A stretch of 5,168 nucleotides of DNA from a bacterium (GCA_040757115.1 JBFLYA010000263.1:1-5168), one strand, 5' to 3'. Shown: positions 1 to 5,031, numbered from the stretch's first letter. Notes: generated from the sequence alone by a model not told the origin. Numbers and translations are program-made.

Positions 1-1
1 C

Positions 2-817
2 TTGAAGGCAATTTCTTATGGCACAGATTGCTATCCCAGAAAAGAACTTGATACCTGGATTAATATTAAAGACTTAAATGAGGCAGTGCTATTTAATCCA
101 AGAAATTGCTACCAGAACTATAATGTTGCAGTAAATCTTTCAAATAAAGTTATCTATACCTATATGGGAGTATTACAACCCAAATTGGGTAATGCTAATT
201 ACTGTAGTGCCGGCCAGCTGTCTCCTTTATTCAACGACCCATTGTATTTAACCATAGGTGTTGGCACAAGGATATTTTTAGGCGGTGGGACAGGTTATGT
301 TATCTGGCAGGGAACACAGCATAATCCTAATGTTCCTCGAGGTAAAAATGATGTCCCTAAATGTTCAGCCGGCACTCTATCAGTATTAGGAGATTTAAAA
401 CAAATGAGTCCAGAATGGTTGAGGGGAGTAAGTATGACTGGTTATGGCGTATCATTAGCCGTAGGAATTGGCATACCTATTCCAATACTTAATGAAGAAA
501 TTTGCCGATATACCGCAGTTAAAGACGAAGAAATATATACCCAGATTGTAGATTACAGTTCTGCATACCCGCAGGCAAAACCAGAAAGTTTAGGTGAAGT
601 AAATTATGCCCAACTCAAAAGTGGAAAAATATTCCTTGATGGTAAAGAAATACCAACGGGTGGGCTGTCAAGCTATGCTAAAGCCAGAGAAATCGCCAAT
701 ATACTTAAAGAATGGATTCTTAAAGGTAAATTTTTCCTGAGCGAACCGGTTCAGATGCTCCCATCTGTTGGCTCTACGGTTAACTTTAAGCCACTTAAGG
801 AAATCGTAACTGTTTAG
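2..817 (+). CDS. Homocysteine biosynthesis protein, DUF39/HcyBio family, 5'-truncated by window edge
   Basis: The 271 visible residues match the C-terminal two thirds of the DUF39 (HcyBio) family, linked in anaerobic archaea and bacteria to reductive sulfur incorporation that makes homocysteine from aspartate semialdehyde. Recognisable blocks are AISYGTDCYPR at the start, NYNVAVNLSNKVIYTYMG (about 39-56), NYCSAGQLSPLFNDP (66-80), GVGTRIFLGGGTGYV with WQGTQHNP (86-109), and a closing YAKAREIANILKEWILKG segment (225-242). Cysteines at 10, 36, 68, 121 and 168 include candidates for the sulfur-carrying residue; C68 and C121 both sit in a CSAG motif. The family is usually close to 400 residues, so about 120-130 N-terminal residues should lie upstream. 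The apparent TTG at base 2 is most likely an internal Leu codon. No CBS domains follow the core, unlike the methanogen DUF39-CBS fusions. No terminator is visible after the stop. The family call is firm; the reaction is inferred from the family. Confidence 0.9.
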   Translation: MKAISYGTDCYPRKELDTWINIKDLNEAVLFNPRNCYQNYNVAVNLSNKVIYTYMGVLQPKLGNANYCSAGQLSPLFNDPLYLTIGVGTRIFLGGGTGYVIWQGTQHNPNVPRGKNDVPKCSAGTLSVLGDLKQMSPEWLRGVSMTGYGVSLAVGIGIPIPILNEEICRYTAVKDEEIYTQIVDYSSAYPQAKPESLGEVNYAQLKSGKIFLDGKEIPTGGLSSYAKAREIANILKEWILKGKFFLSEPVQMLPSVGSTVNFKPLKEIVTV

Positions 818-850
818 CCACTGATTAGCATGGATAAAATGGAGGAGAAG

Positions 851-871
851 GTAAAAACTAAGAAGTAAAAA
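851..871. repeat. Short heptamer-phased A-rich repeat
   Basis: Three consecutive 7-base units, GTAAAAA, CTAAGAA and GTAAAAA; the outer two are identical and the middle differs at two positions. The run is short and AT-rich, so chance is possible. Its period equals that of the CCCGAGT array further along the same gap. Confidence 0.35.
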
Positions 872-924
872 ATAGGCGAAACCCTCCTGCCCACAGCGTG
901 GACACAAACGACGATGAAAATTAA

Positions 925-1074
925 TGGGACGCAGATTTACAGGATTTACAAGATTTTAAAGAAAAACCACTAAGGCACTATAAAAACATCAAGAAACTCT
1001 AAAGAAATAACTATAGAAATACAATAATAAAAAATTAATTTTAATCCTGTTCATCTGCGAAAATCTGCGTCCCA
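925..1074. mobile_element. MITE-like 150-bp element with 14-bp perfect terminal inverted repeats
   Basis: TGGGACGCAGATTT at 925-938 is the exact reverse complement of AAATCTGCGTCCCA at 1061-1074. A subterminal pair, ACAGGATT at 939-946 and AATCCTGT at 1043-1050, is also perfectly complementary. The right arm carries ATCTGCG twice at a 10-base interval (1053-1059 and 1063-1069). The interior is AT-rich and has no coding potential. The bases just outside both ends are TAA (922-924 and 1075-1077), a possible but weak target duplication. Ends plus a short non-coding interior fit a non-autonomous transposable element or a dispersed intergenic repeat. No transposase is in the window, so mobility is inference. 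Confidence 0.55.
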
Positions 1075-1080
1075 TAACCT

Positions 1081-1095
1081 ATTTTCAGGGGAAAC
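1081..1095 (+). repeat. 15-bp direct repeat, copy 1
   Basis: ATTTTCAGGGGAAAC here is identical to bases 1218-1232, directly in front of the rimO ATG. This upstream copy is followed four bases later by ATGA (1100-1103), which opens a 21-codon frame ending at 1165 with no recognisable product. The two copies bracket the C5/G5 hairpin and the CCCGAGT array. Confidence 0.7.
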
Positions 1096-1142
1096 GGACA
1101 TGAGCCAAGGCTCACAAAGGGCAATGAAAATGGGAGAAGGAC

Positions 1143-1170
1143 AACCCCCTAACCCCCTTTATTAAGGGGG
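1143..1170. repeat. C5/G5 hairpin repeat with tandem octamer
   Basis: AACCCCCT occurs twice in tandem (1143-1150 and 1151-1158). The second copy runs into an inverted repeat: CCCCCTT (1153-1159) pairs with AAGGGGG (1164-1170) across a TATT loop, giving seven base pairs. No T-run follows, so it is unlikely to be a factor-independent terminator. It resembles the REP-like C5/G5 hairpins that are dispersed between genes in many bacterial genomes; that resemblance is from memory. Confidence 0.6.
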
Positions 1171-1192
1171 AATTGCTGAGAGTTTCTTTCTT

Positions 1193-1220
1193 CCCGAATC
1201 CCGAGTCCCGAGTCCCGATT
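1193..1220. repeat. Heptamer tandem array, four units of CCCGAGT type
   Basis: Four back-to-back 7-base units: CCCGAAT (1193-1199), CCCGAGT (1200-1206), CCCGAGT (1207-1213) and CCCGATT (1214-1220). The two middle units are identical and the outer two differ at one position each. The last unit overlaps the 15-bp repeat that supplies the rimO ribosome binding site, so the array lies about 13 bases from the rimO start. Confidence 0.75.
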
Positions 1221-1232
1221 TTCAGGGGAAAC
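1218..1232 (+). repeat. 15-bp direct repeat, copy 2, carrying the rimO ribosome binding site
   Basis: ATTTTCAGGGGAAAC abuts the rimO ATG at 1233. AGGGG at 1224-1228 is four bases from the start codon, a workable though not ideal Shine-Dalgarno. It is identical to 1081-1095, so the initiation signal of rimO lies inside a locally duplicated sequence. Confidence 0.7.
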
Positions 1233-2540
1233 ATGAAAAGATGTTCGGGTTTGATTTCTGCCATAAGTCTTGGTTGTCCAAAGAATTTGGTTGATACAGA
1301 AGTGATGCTTGGGTTGTTAGAAAACGCCGGCTATGAGATTACTTTCAATCCAGAAAGGTCTCAAATACTGATTATTAATACCTGTGCTTTTATTCAGCCC
1401 GCGGTCAACGAAGCAAAAATAATTATCCAGAATTCATTGAATAAAAATCAAAAGATAATTGTTGCTGGTTGTCTTGTTCAACGAGATGGAGATAAACTTT
1501 TAGAGGAGTTCCCGGAGGTATCTTATTTAATTGCCCCAGGACAGATTCATAAAATTGACAAAATACTTAATACCTCTCAAAAGGTCTATTGCAATAGACC
1601 TGAATTTATCTATTCGTCTCAGACCCCTCGATTGCGGACGACCATTAATTTTACTGCATACATCAAGATAGCGGAGGGATGTAATAATTGGTGTTCTTAT
1701 TGCCTTATTCCAAAACTACGGGGGAAATTTAGAAGTCGTCCCATCGAAGATATTGTCAAAGAGGTAGAAAATTTATCCGGCGTTGGGGTAAAAGAGATTA
1801 TTTTGATTGCCCAGGATACAACCTTGTATGGGGTGGATATTTACGGTGAGGCAAAATTAGCTCAACTTCTAAAAAGATTAGTAAAAATCGAGCCAATAAA
1901 ATGGATAAGGATTATGTATAGTCACCCGGAGCATCTGACCGATGATGTGATTTCGATAATGAGCAATTCTGCAAAAATTTGCCCATACATTGATATACCG
2001 ATACAACATATTGACGATGAAATCCTTAACAGAATGAATCGGCCATTGCCAGGTCAAAAGATTTACGAATTGATAAAAAAAATAAGGGAAACAATCCCGG
2101 ATGTTGCCTTAAGAACTTCGCTAATGGTAGGATTTCCTGGAGAAACTGACAAAGATTTTAAAAAATTAGTGGATTTTGTCAAGGAAATAGAGTTTGACCG
2201 ATTAGGTTTGTTCAAATATTCACCTGAGAAAGGGACTTTAGCCTATTCTATGCCAGACCAGATTCCAGAACAAATTAAGGAAGAAAGATGGCTAATACTT
2301 TTAACACTCCAGCAGAAGATATCATCTAAAAAATTAAAGAATAGTATTGGAAAGAATCTGGAGGTAGTGATAGAAAAAACAACAGACCAAATAACTTATG
2401 CCCGCAGTAAATACGATGCCCCAGACATCGATGGATTGGTCATTATTCATCAAAAAACAGGTAAAGTTGGTGAATTTATAGAAGTCAAGATAATTGATTC
2501 TAAAGAATATGACCTGATTGGAAGACCAACAAGACGCTGA
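1233..2540 (+). CDS. rimO: Ribosomal protein S12 methylthiotransferase RimO
   Basis: A radical-SAM methylthiotransferase of 435 residues, close to the 441 of E. coli RimO. The N-terminal UPF0004 domain has the three cluster-binding cysteines C15 (in SLGCPKNLVDTE), C51 (NTCAF) and C80 (VAGCLVQR). The radical-SAM motif C150-C154-C157 lies in AEGCNNWCSYCLIP and is followed by LRGKFRSRP. A C-terminal TRAM domain (about 370-435) contains YDAPDIDG, a RimO-type signature, separating it from the tRNA-modifying MiaB and MtaB. The enzyme uses two [4Fe-4S] clusters to put a methylthio group on the beta carbon of an S12 aspartate, and the S12 gene lies downstream here. The ATG at 1233 is chosen because it follows AGGGG and begins the family's N-terminus; an extension to a TTG at 1173 would only translate the heptamer array. 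It is the first gene of a four-gene run, with tsaE 11 bases on. Confidence 0.96.
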   Translation: MKRCSGLISAISLGCPKNLVDTEVMLGLLENAGYEITFNPERSQILIINTCAFIQPAVNEAKIIIQNSLNKNQKIIVAGCLVQRDGDKLLEEFPEVSYLIAPGQIHKIDKILNTSQKVYCNRPEFIYSSQTPRLRTTINFTAYIKIAEGCNNWCSYCLIPKLRGKFRSRPIEDIVKEVENLSGVGVKEIILIAQDTTLYGVDIYGEAKLAQLLKRLVKIEPIKWIRIMYSHPEHLTDDVISIMSNSAKICPYIDIPIQHIDDEILNRMNRPLPGQKIYELIKKIRETIPDVALRTSLMVGFPGETDKDFKKLVDFVKEIEFDRLGLFKYSPEKGTLAYSMPDQIPEQIKEERWLILLTLQQKISSKKLKNSIGKNLEVVIEKTTDQITYARSKYDAPDIDGLVIIHQKTGKVGEFIEVKIIDSKEYDLIGRPTRR

Positions 2541-2551
2541 AGGAGGTTACT

Positions 2552-3016
2552 ATGTTAATCATTACGACAAGGGCTCCTGAACAAACAAAGTTATGGGGAG
2601 AGAGATTAGGCAAGTATTTAGAAAAAAGTGATATTGTTTGTCTATTCGGTGGTTTAGGCGCGGGGAAAACCGTATTTACTCAGGGAATAGCCAGAGGACT
2701 TGGCGTGGCGGATGAATATGTCAATTCGCCTACCTTCTTAATGCTCCGTGAATACCGTCAGGCTCGATTACCACTTTTTCACTTTGACCTGTATCGATTA
2801 GAGTCCCTGAACGAATTGTATGACCTGGGTTATGAAGAATATTTCTTTGGAGATGGTATCACCGTAATTGAATGGCCGGAAAAGGTGGAAGAACTAATAC
2901 CACCTGAATACCTGAGAGTGGAAATTGAGTGGATTGATTCTCATAGCCGTGAGATTAACTTTATCCCTTATGGAAACCATTACCAGCAAATTGTTGCTCA
3001 ATTGAAAAGAAAATAG
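2552..3016 (+). CDS. tsaE: tRNA threonylcarbamoyladenosine biosynthesis ATPase TsaE
   Basis: A 154-residue P-loop ATPase, matching the usual ~150-residue TsaE/YjeE length. The Walker A motif is GGLGAGKT (33-40). VNSPTF (58-63) is the switch segment, HFDLYRL (77-83) the Walker B region, and IEWPEK (106-111) the family's conserved C-terminal signature. TsaE is a cytoplasmic partner of the TsaB-TsaD complex; its ATP turnover supports repeated rounds of t6A37 formation on ANN-decoding tRNAs. The start has an AGGAGG at 2541-2546, five bases from the ATG, the strongest ribosome binding site in this operon. It starts 11 bases after rimO and ends three bases before tsaB, so coupled expression is likely. 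No key residue is missing. Confidence 0.96.
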   Translation: MLIITTRAPEQTKLWGERLGKYLEKSDIVCLFGGLGAGKTVFTQGIARGLGVADEYVNSPTFLMLREYRQARLPLFHFDLYRLESLNELYDLGYEEYFFGDGITVIEWPEKVEELIPPEYLRVEIEWIDSHSREINFIPYGNHYQQIVAQLKRK

Positions 3017-3019
3017 AAA

Positions 3020-3685
3020 ATGACGATGAAGGTTTTAGGTATAGAAACATCAACACCAGCAGGAAGTATTGCCTTAATTGATGAGGAAGAGATAATCTCT
3101 GAATACACTTATCAAGGTAAATTAGAGCATTCTACCTGGCTAATACCTGCTATTGACACGGTTCTGAAAGATGCAGGTTTATCTGTTAGGGAGATAGAGG
3201 GGATAGCCGTTTCTTCGGGGCCAGGCTCTTTTACCGGGCTACGAATTGGGGTTAGCACGGCGAAAGGATTAGCGTATGGACTAAACATTCCGTTAGTCGG
3301 TATTTCTACATTAGATAGCCTTGCTTTAAATCTGCTTTATACCGAAAAGATTATCTGCCCGATATTAGATGCAAGGAAAAATGAGATTTATACTGCTTTC
3401 TATCAAGGTCAACCCCCTCAACGGCTAACGGATTATTTACTTATTTCTCCTCAAAGATTAATTGAGATGATTTCTCAACCAACTATCTTTTTAGGTCAGG
3501 GGCTTAAATTATATCAGGAACAACTTAAAGAGGCATTGAAAAATAGAGAAGTCTATTTTGCTCCATTATCTTTATGGTTACTACGGGCAAGTAACCTGGC
3601 GATATTGGGGCTAAAAGAACTAAAAGCAGGCAATCAGGTAGATATTTATTCTTTTACTCCATTCTATCTCAGAATGGCACTGTGA
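3020..3685 (+). CDS. tsaB: tRNA threonylcarbamoyladenosine biosynthesis protein TsaB
   Basis: A 221-residue ASKHA-fold protein, the expected size for bacterial TsaB (YeaZ). Visible signatures are VLGIETSTPAGSIAL (5-19), LEHS in the first domain (35-38), SSGPGSFTGLRIGVSTAKGLAYG (65-87) and LDARKNEIYTAFY (116-128). TsaB is the non-catalytic scaffold that pairs with TsaD and recruits TsaE; neither tsaD nor tsaC is in the window, though tsaD and rimI often follow tsaB elsewhere. The start is uncertain by two codons: ATG at 3020 and in-frame ATG at 3026 (giving MKVLGIETS, the more usual family beginning) both lack a clear Shine-Dalgarno. With only three bases after the tsaE stop, translational coupling probably drives initiation. 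The protein ends at FYLRMAL, close to the end of the family core. Confidence 0.95.
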   Translation: MTMKVLGIETSTPAGSIALIDEEEIISEYTYQGKLEHSTWLIPAIDTVLKDAGLSVREIEGIAVSSGPGSFTGLRIGVSTAKGLAYGLNIPLVGISTLDSLALNLLYTEKIICPILDARKNEIYTAFYQGQPPQRLTDYLLISPQRLIEMISQPTIFLGQGLKLYQEQLKEALKNREVYFAPLSLWLLRASNLAILGLKELKAGNQVDIYSFTPFYLRMAL

Positions 3686-3704
3686 GTTACAGAAAGGGAG
3701 AAAA

Positions 3705-4355
3705 ATGATATTAATCATTGATAATTACGATTCCTTTACTTATAATCTTGTTCAATATTTAGGGGAAATAGGATTAAGTGGAGATAATATCGCGGACAAA
3801 TTAACGGTTTATCGAAATGATAAAATCACAATTGATATGATTTATAAATTATCTCCTGAGGCTATTTTAATCTCTCCAGGCCCCTGCACACCGTTACAAG
3901 CCGGGATATCTAATGAGATAATTAAAGAATTTGCCGGTAAGATACCTATGTTAGGTGTTTGTCTTGGACATCAGTGTATGGGATATGTCTTTGGTGGAGA
4001 AATCGTTCGAGCAGATAGACTTATGCATGGTAAAACATCCTTGATCTATCACAATGGCAAAAGGATATACGAGGGTATTGAAAACCCATTTGTCGCTACC
4101 CGTTACCACTCCTTAATAATCAAAAAGGATACTTTTCCAGATTGCTTAGAAATAACTGCCTGGACACAAGAAGAAGAGATAATGGGTATCCGACATAAAG
4201 AATATGATGTCGAAGGAATACAATTTCACCCCGAATCTATATTAACTAAAGTTGGAAAAGACATATTAAGGAAATGGGTAAAAATAGCAAGTAAAATTGC
4301 GGGTGTAGATACCATTCAAAATTCAGGCATAAAAAAAATTAAAAAAAATAGTTGA
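3705..4355 (+). CDS. trpG: Glutamine amidotransferase, anthranilate synthase / aminodeoxychorismate synthase component II (TrpG/PabA)
   Basis: A class I glutamine amidotransferase of 216 residues. The N-terminus ILIIDNYDSFTYNLVQYL is typical of TrpG/PabA. ISPGPCTP (56-63) forms the oxyanion strand, C86 in LGVCLGHQ is the nucleophile, MHGKTS (107-112) is the family loop, and H175 with E177 in GIQFHPES complete the triad. It releases ammonia from glutamine for a chorismate-using partner (TrpE or PabB), neither of which is visible, so TrpG, PabA or a shared dual-role subunit cannot be told apart. GGGAG at 3696-3700, four bases before the ATG, is the ribosome binding site. Residues after about 190 form an extension ending in a lysine-rich tail (KKIKKNS), encoded by two A8 tracts that also lie upstream of the next promoter. 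It is the last gene of the rimO operon, and its TGA lies inside the -35 box of the rpsL promoter. Confidence 0.92.
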   Translation: MILIIDNYDSFTYNLVQYLGEIGLSGDNIADKLTVYRNDKITIDMIYKLSPEAILISPGPCTPLQAGISNEIIKEFAGKIPMLGVCLGHQCMGYVFGGEIVRADRLMHGKTSLIYHNGKRIYEGIENPFVATRYHSLIIKKDTFPDCLEITAWTQEEEIMGIRHKEYDVEGIQFHPESILTKVGKDILRKWVKIASKIAGVDTIQNSGIKKIKKNS

Positions 4356-4380
4356 CAAAATTATGAAGTAATGGTATATT
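4331..4380 (+). promoter_or_regulatory. Strong sigma70-type promoter for rpsL, with upstream phased A-tracts
   Basis: A perfect -35 TTGACA (4352-4357) is separated by exactly 17 bases from a -10 TATATT (4375-4380, five of six matches to TATAAT). Two A8 tracts at 4331-4338 and 4341-4348, starting ten bases apart, lie directly upstream and look like a curved or UP-element-type activator of initiation. Transcription should begin near 4386-4389. The trpG stop codon TGA (4353-4355) is inside the -35 box, so the promoter overlaps the upstream coding end. This is the best promoter in the window and suits a ribosomal protein operon. Confidence 0.88.
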
Positions 4381-4497
4381 TATATATCATAATTTTTTTT
4401 GTAGAGTTTTAGTAATAATCTCTTAAAAAAGGAGGGAGAGAAGAGAAAAAGATATTTTAAATTTCCTCTAAGTTTTTAAGAGTCCTATTTTTTTACA

Positions 4498-4529
4498 AAA
4501 AAAGCAGGCTTACTAAGGCTTGCTTTTTT
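4498..4529 (+). terminator. Intrinsic terminator in the rpsL leader
   Basis: GCAGGCTT (4504-4511) pairs with AGGCTTGC (4516-4523) around an ACTA loop, with two G-T wobbles. The stem is lengthened by A4498-A4503 pairing with the T-run 4524-4529. A GC-containing stem preceded by A's and followed by six T's is the classic factor-independent form. It lies 37 bases upstream of the rpsL start. It could terminate read-through from the rimO-trpG operon, attenuate rpsL transcription, or both. Confidence 0.82.
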
Positions 4530-4556
4530 ATTCTCACTAAACTCTACCGAAAGGAT

Positions 4557-4566
4557 GGAGGATAAA
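4557..4566 (+). promoter_or_regulatory. rpsL ribosome binding site that fixes the GTG start
   Basis: GGAGGA at 4557-4562 lies five bases before GTG 4567 and is a near-ideal Shine-Dalgarno. An in-frame ATG at 4555-4557 overlaps it and has no ribosome binding site at a usable distance. TCCTC at 4464-4468 in the leader can pair with GAGGA at 4558-4562, a possible means of masking the site. Confidence 0.85.
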
Positions 4567-4947
4567 GTGCCAACGGTTAATCAATTAGTTAGATTTGAAA
4601 GGGAGAAAATGATAAGCAGGAAAAAAACTCCGGCTTTAGGAGGATGTCCGCAGGCTAAAGGGGTGTGCACACGCGTCTATACGACTACACCCAAAAAACC
4701 AAATTCTGCTTTAAGAAAAGTAGCCCGAGTCCGATTATCTAAAGGGGGCGAAGTAACATCTTATATCCCGGGTATTGGACATAATCTCCAGGAACATTCC
4801 ATTGTTTTAATCCGTGGGGGTAGGGTAAAAGATTTACCCGGCGTTCGATACCATATTATTCGAGGCACTTTAGATACTATAGGCGTTACGGATAGAAGAA
4901 AAGCAAGGTCTAAATATGGAACTAAAAGACCGAAAACAGGAAAGTAG
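4567..4947 (+). CDS. rpsL: 30S ribosomal protein S12
   Basis: A complete S12 of 126 residues (124 in E. coli). From the GTG start it reads [10 protein letters not shown], the family's N-terminus, and numbering matches E. coli through the centre. [20 protein letters not shown] (38-57) includes K43 of the decoding-site loop, where streptomycin-resistance changes occur; the wild-type lysine is present. [15 protein letters not shown] (82-96) contains K88 and D89, the latter being the aspartate that RimO methylthiolates. [13 protein letters not shown] (66-78) and KYGTKRPK near the end are also typical. S12 sits at the 30S decoding centre and monitors codon-anticodon pairing. The longer ATG start at 4555 would add MEDK, has no usable ribosome binding site and is rejected. 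The gene has its own promoter and structured leader. rpsG, its usual neighbour, does not appear in the next 221 bases. Confidence 0.98.
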   Translation: MPTVNQLVRFEREKMISRKKTPALGGCPQAKGVCTRVYTTTPKKPNSALRKVARVRLSKGGEVTSYIPGIGHNLQEHSIVLIRGGRVKDLPGVRYHIIRGTLDTIGVTDRRKARSKYGTKRPKTGK

Positions 4948-4960
4948 CTAGTGCTCTGTC

Positions 4961-4982
4961 GCCATTCAAGTGATTGATTGGC
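4961..4982 (+). repeat. Hairpin with GUGA tetraloop just after rpsL
   Basis: GCCATTCAA (4961-4969) pairs with TTGATTGGC (4974-4982) with one T-T mismatch around the loop GTGA, which is of the stable GNRA class in RNA. It begins 14 bases after the rpsL stop. No T-run follows, so it is not a standard terminator. It could be a 3' stability or processing structure, or part of a dispersed repeat. Confidence 0.45.
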
Positions 4983-4988
4983 CGTTGT

Positions 4989-5031
4989 CCCCCGCTGGCA
5001 GGGGTCTAATCCTTACCCACAAATTGGGTAA
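4989..5031. repeat. Two small inverted repeats downstream of rpsL
   Basis: CCCC (4990-4993) and GGGG (5001-5004) flank GCTGGCA, a short REP-like hairpin. TTACCCA (5013-5019) is the exact reverse complement of TGGGTAA (5025-5031) across a CAAAT loop. Neither is followed by a T-run. I read them as intergenic repeat material, but the second could be an RNA structure in the rpsL transcript. Confidence 0.45.

Larger units (their letters stand above)
818..1232. other. Non-coding repeat mosaic between the HcyBio gene and rimO
   Basis: This 415-base gap contains no convincing gene. Several unrelated short repeats lie end to end: an A-rich heptamer-phased run (851-871), an inverted-repeat-bounded element (925-1074), two copies of a 15-mer (1081-1095 and 1218-1232), a small palindrome TGAGCC-AA-GGCTCA (1101-1114), a tandem AACCCCCT octamer leading into a C5/G5 hairpin (1143-1170), and a CCCGAGT heptamer array (1193-1220). 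Neither a convincing -35/-10 pair for the rimO operon nor an intrinsic terminator for the upstream gene could be identified by eye. Confidence 0.7.
4387..4566 (+). promoter_or_regulatory. Structured rpsL leader RNA, probable attenuator
   Basis: The leader of about 180 nt has four sets of pairings. Helix 1 closes it: GTAGAGTTTTAGT (4401-4413) pairs with ACTAAACTCTAC (4536-4547), twelve base pairs with one bulged T at 4410. Helix 2 is a perfect 10-bp stem, CTCTTAAAAA (4420-4429) with TTTTTAAGAG (4473-4482). Helix 3, inside helix 2, is GGAGGGAG (4431-4438) with TTTCCTCT (4462-4469), eight pairs including three G-U. An intrinsic terminator follows at 4498-4529. CCT (4484-4486) plus T4488-T4494 can alternatively pair with the terminator's 5' arm (to 4508). 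No promoter is visible between terminator and gene, so transcripts from the promoter upstream must read through. An autogenous S12 or S7 leader is the obvious hypothesis; ligand and mechanism are unknown, and I cannot match it to a described leader family. Confidence 0.65.

Noticed and set aside
830-868. 12-codon frame after the HcyBio stop
   Set aside because: Very short, lysine-rich by base composition, with no ribosome binding site; it overlaps the A-rich heptamer run.
668-907. Minus-strand frame of 79 codons with a CPRCG motif near its start
   Set aside because: It overlaps the strongly conserved C-terminus of the HcyBio gene on the other strand, starts at a TTG inside non-coding repeat DNA without a clear ribosome binding site, and matches no family I recognise.
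1100-1165. 21-codon frame after the upstream copy of the 15-bp repeat
   Set aside because: It has an RBS-like sequence and an ATG, but the coding part is a palindrome plus C-rich repeat with no recognisable peptide.
1173-1232. 20-residue N-terminal extension of RimO from a TTG
   Set aside because: It translates the CCCGAGT array and the 15-bp repeat. RimO proteins normally begin close to the SLGCPKN motif, and the ATG at 1233 has a Shine-Dalgarno.
4420-4494. First leader hairpin plus T-run as a second intrinsic terminator
   Set aside because: The 10-bp stem is A-U rich, encloses a 43-base interior and is separated from the T-run by five bases, so it does not fit a standard terminator. It is kept as a leader helix only.
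4555-4566. ATG start for rpsL four codons upstream
   Set aside because: This ATG overlaps the Shine-Dalgarno itself. GTG at 4567 is correctly spaced and gives the canonical S12 N-terminus.
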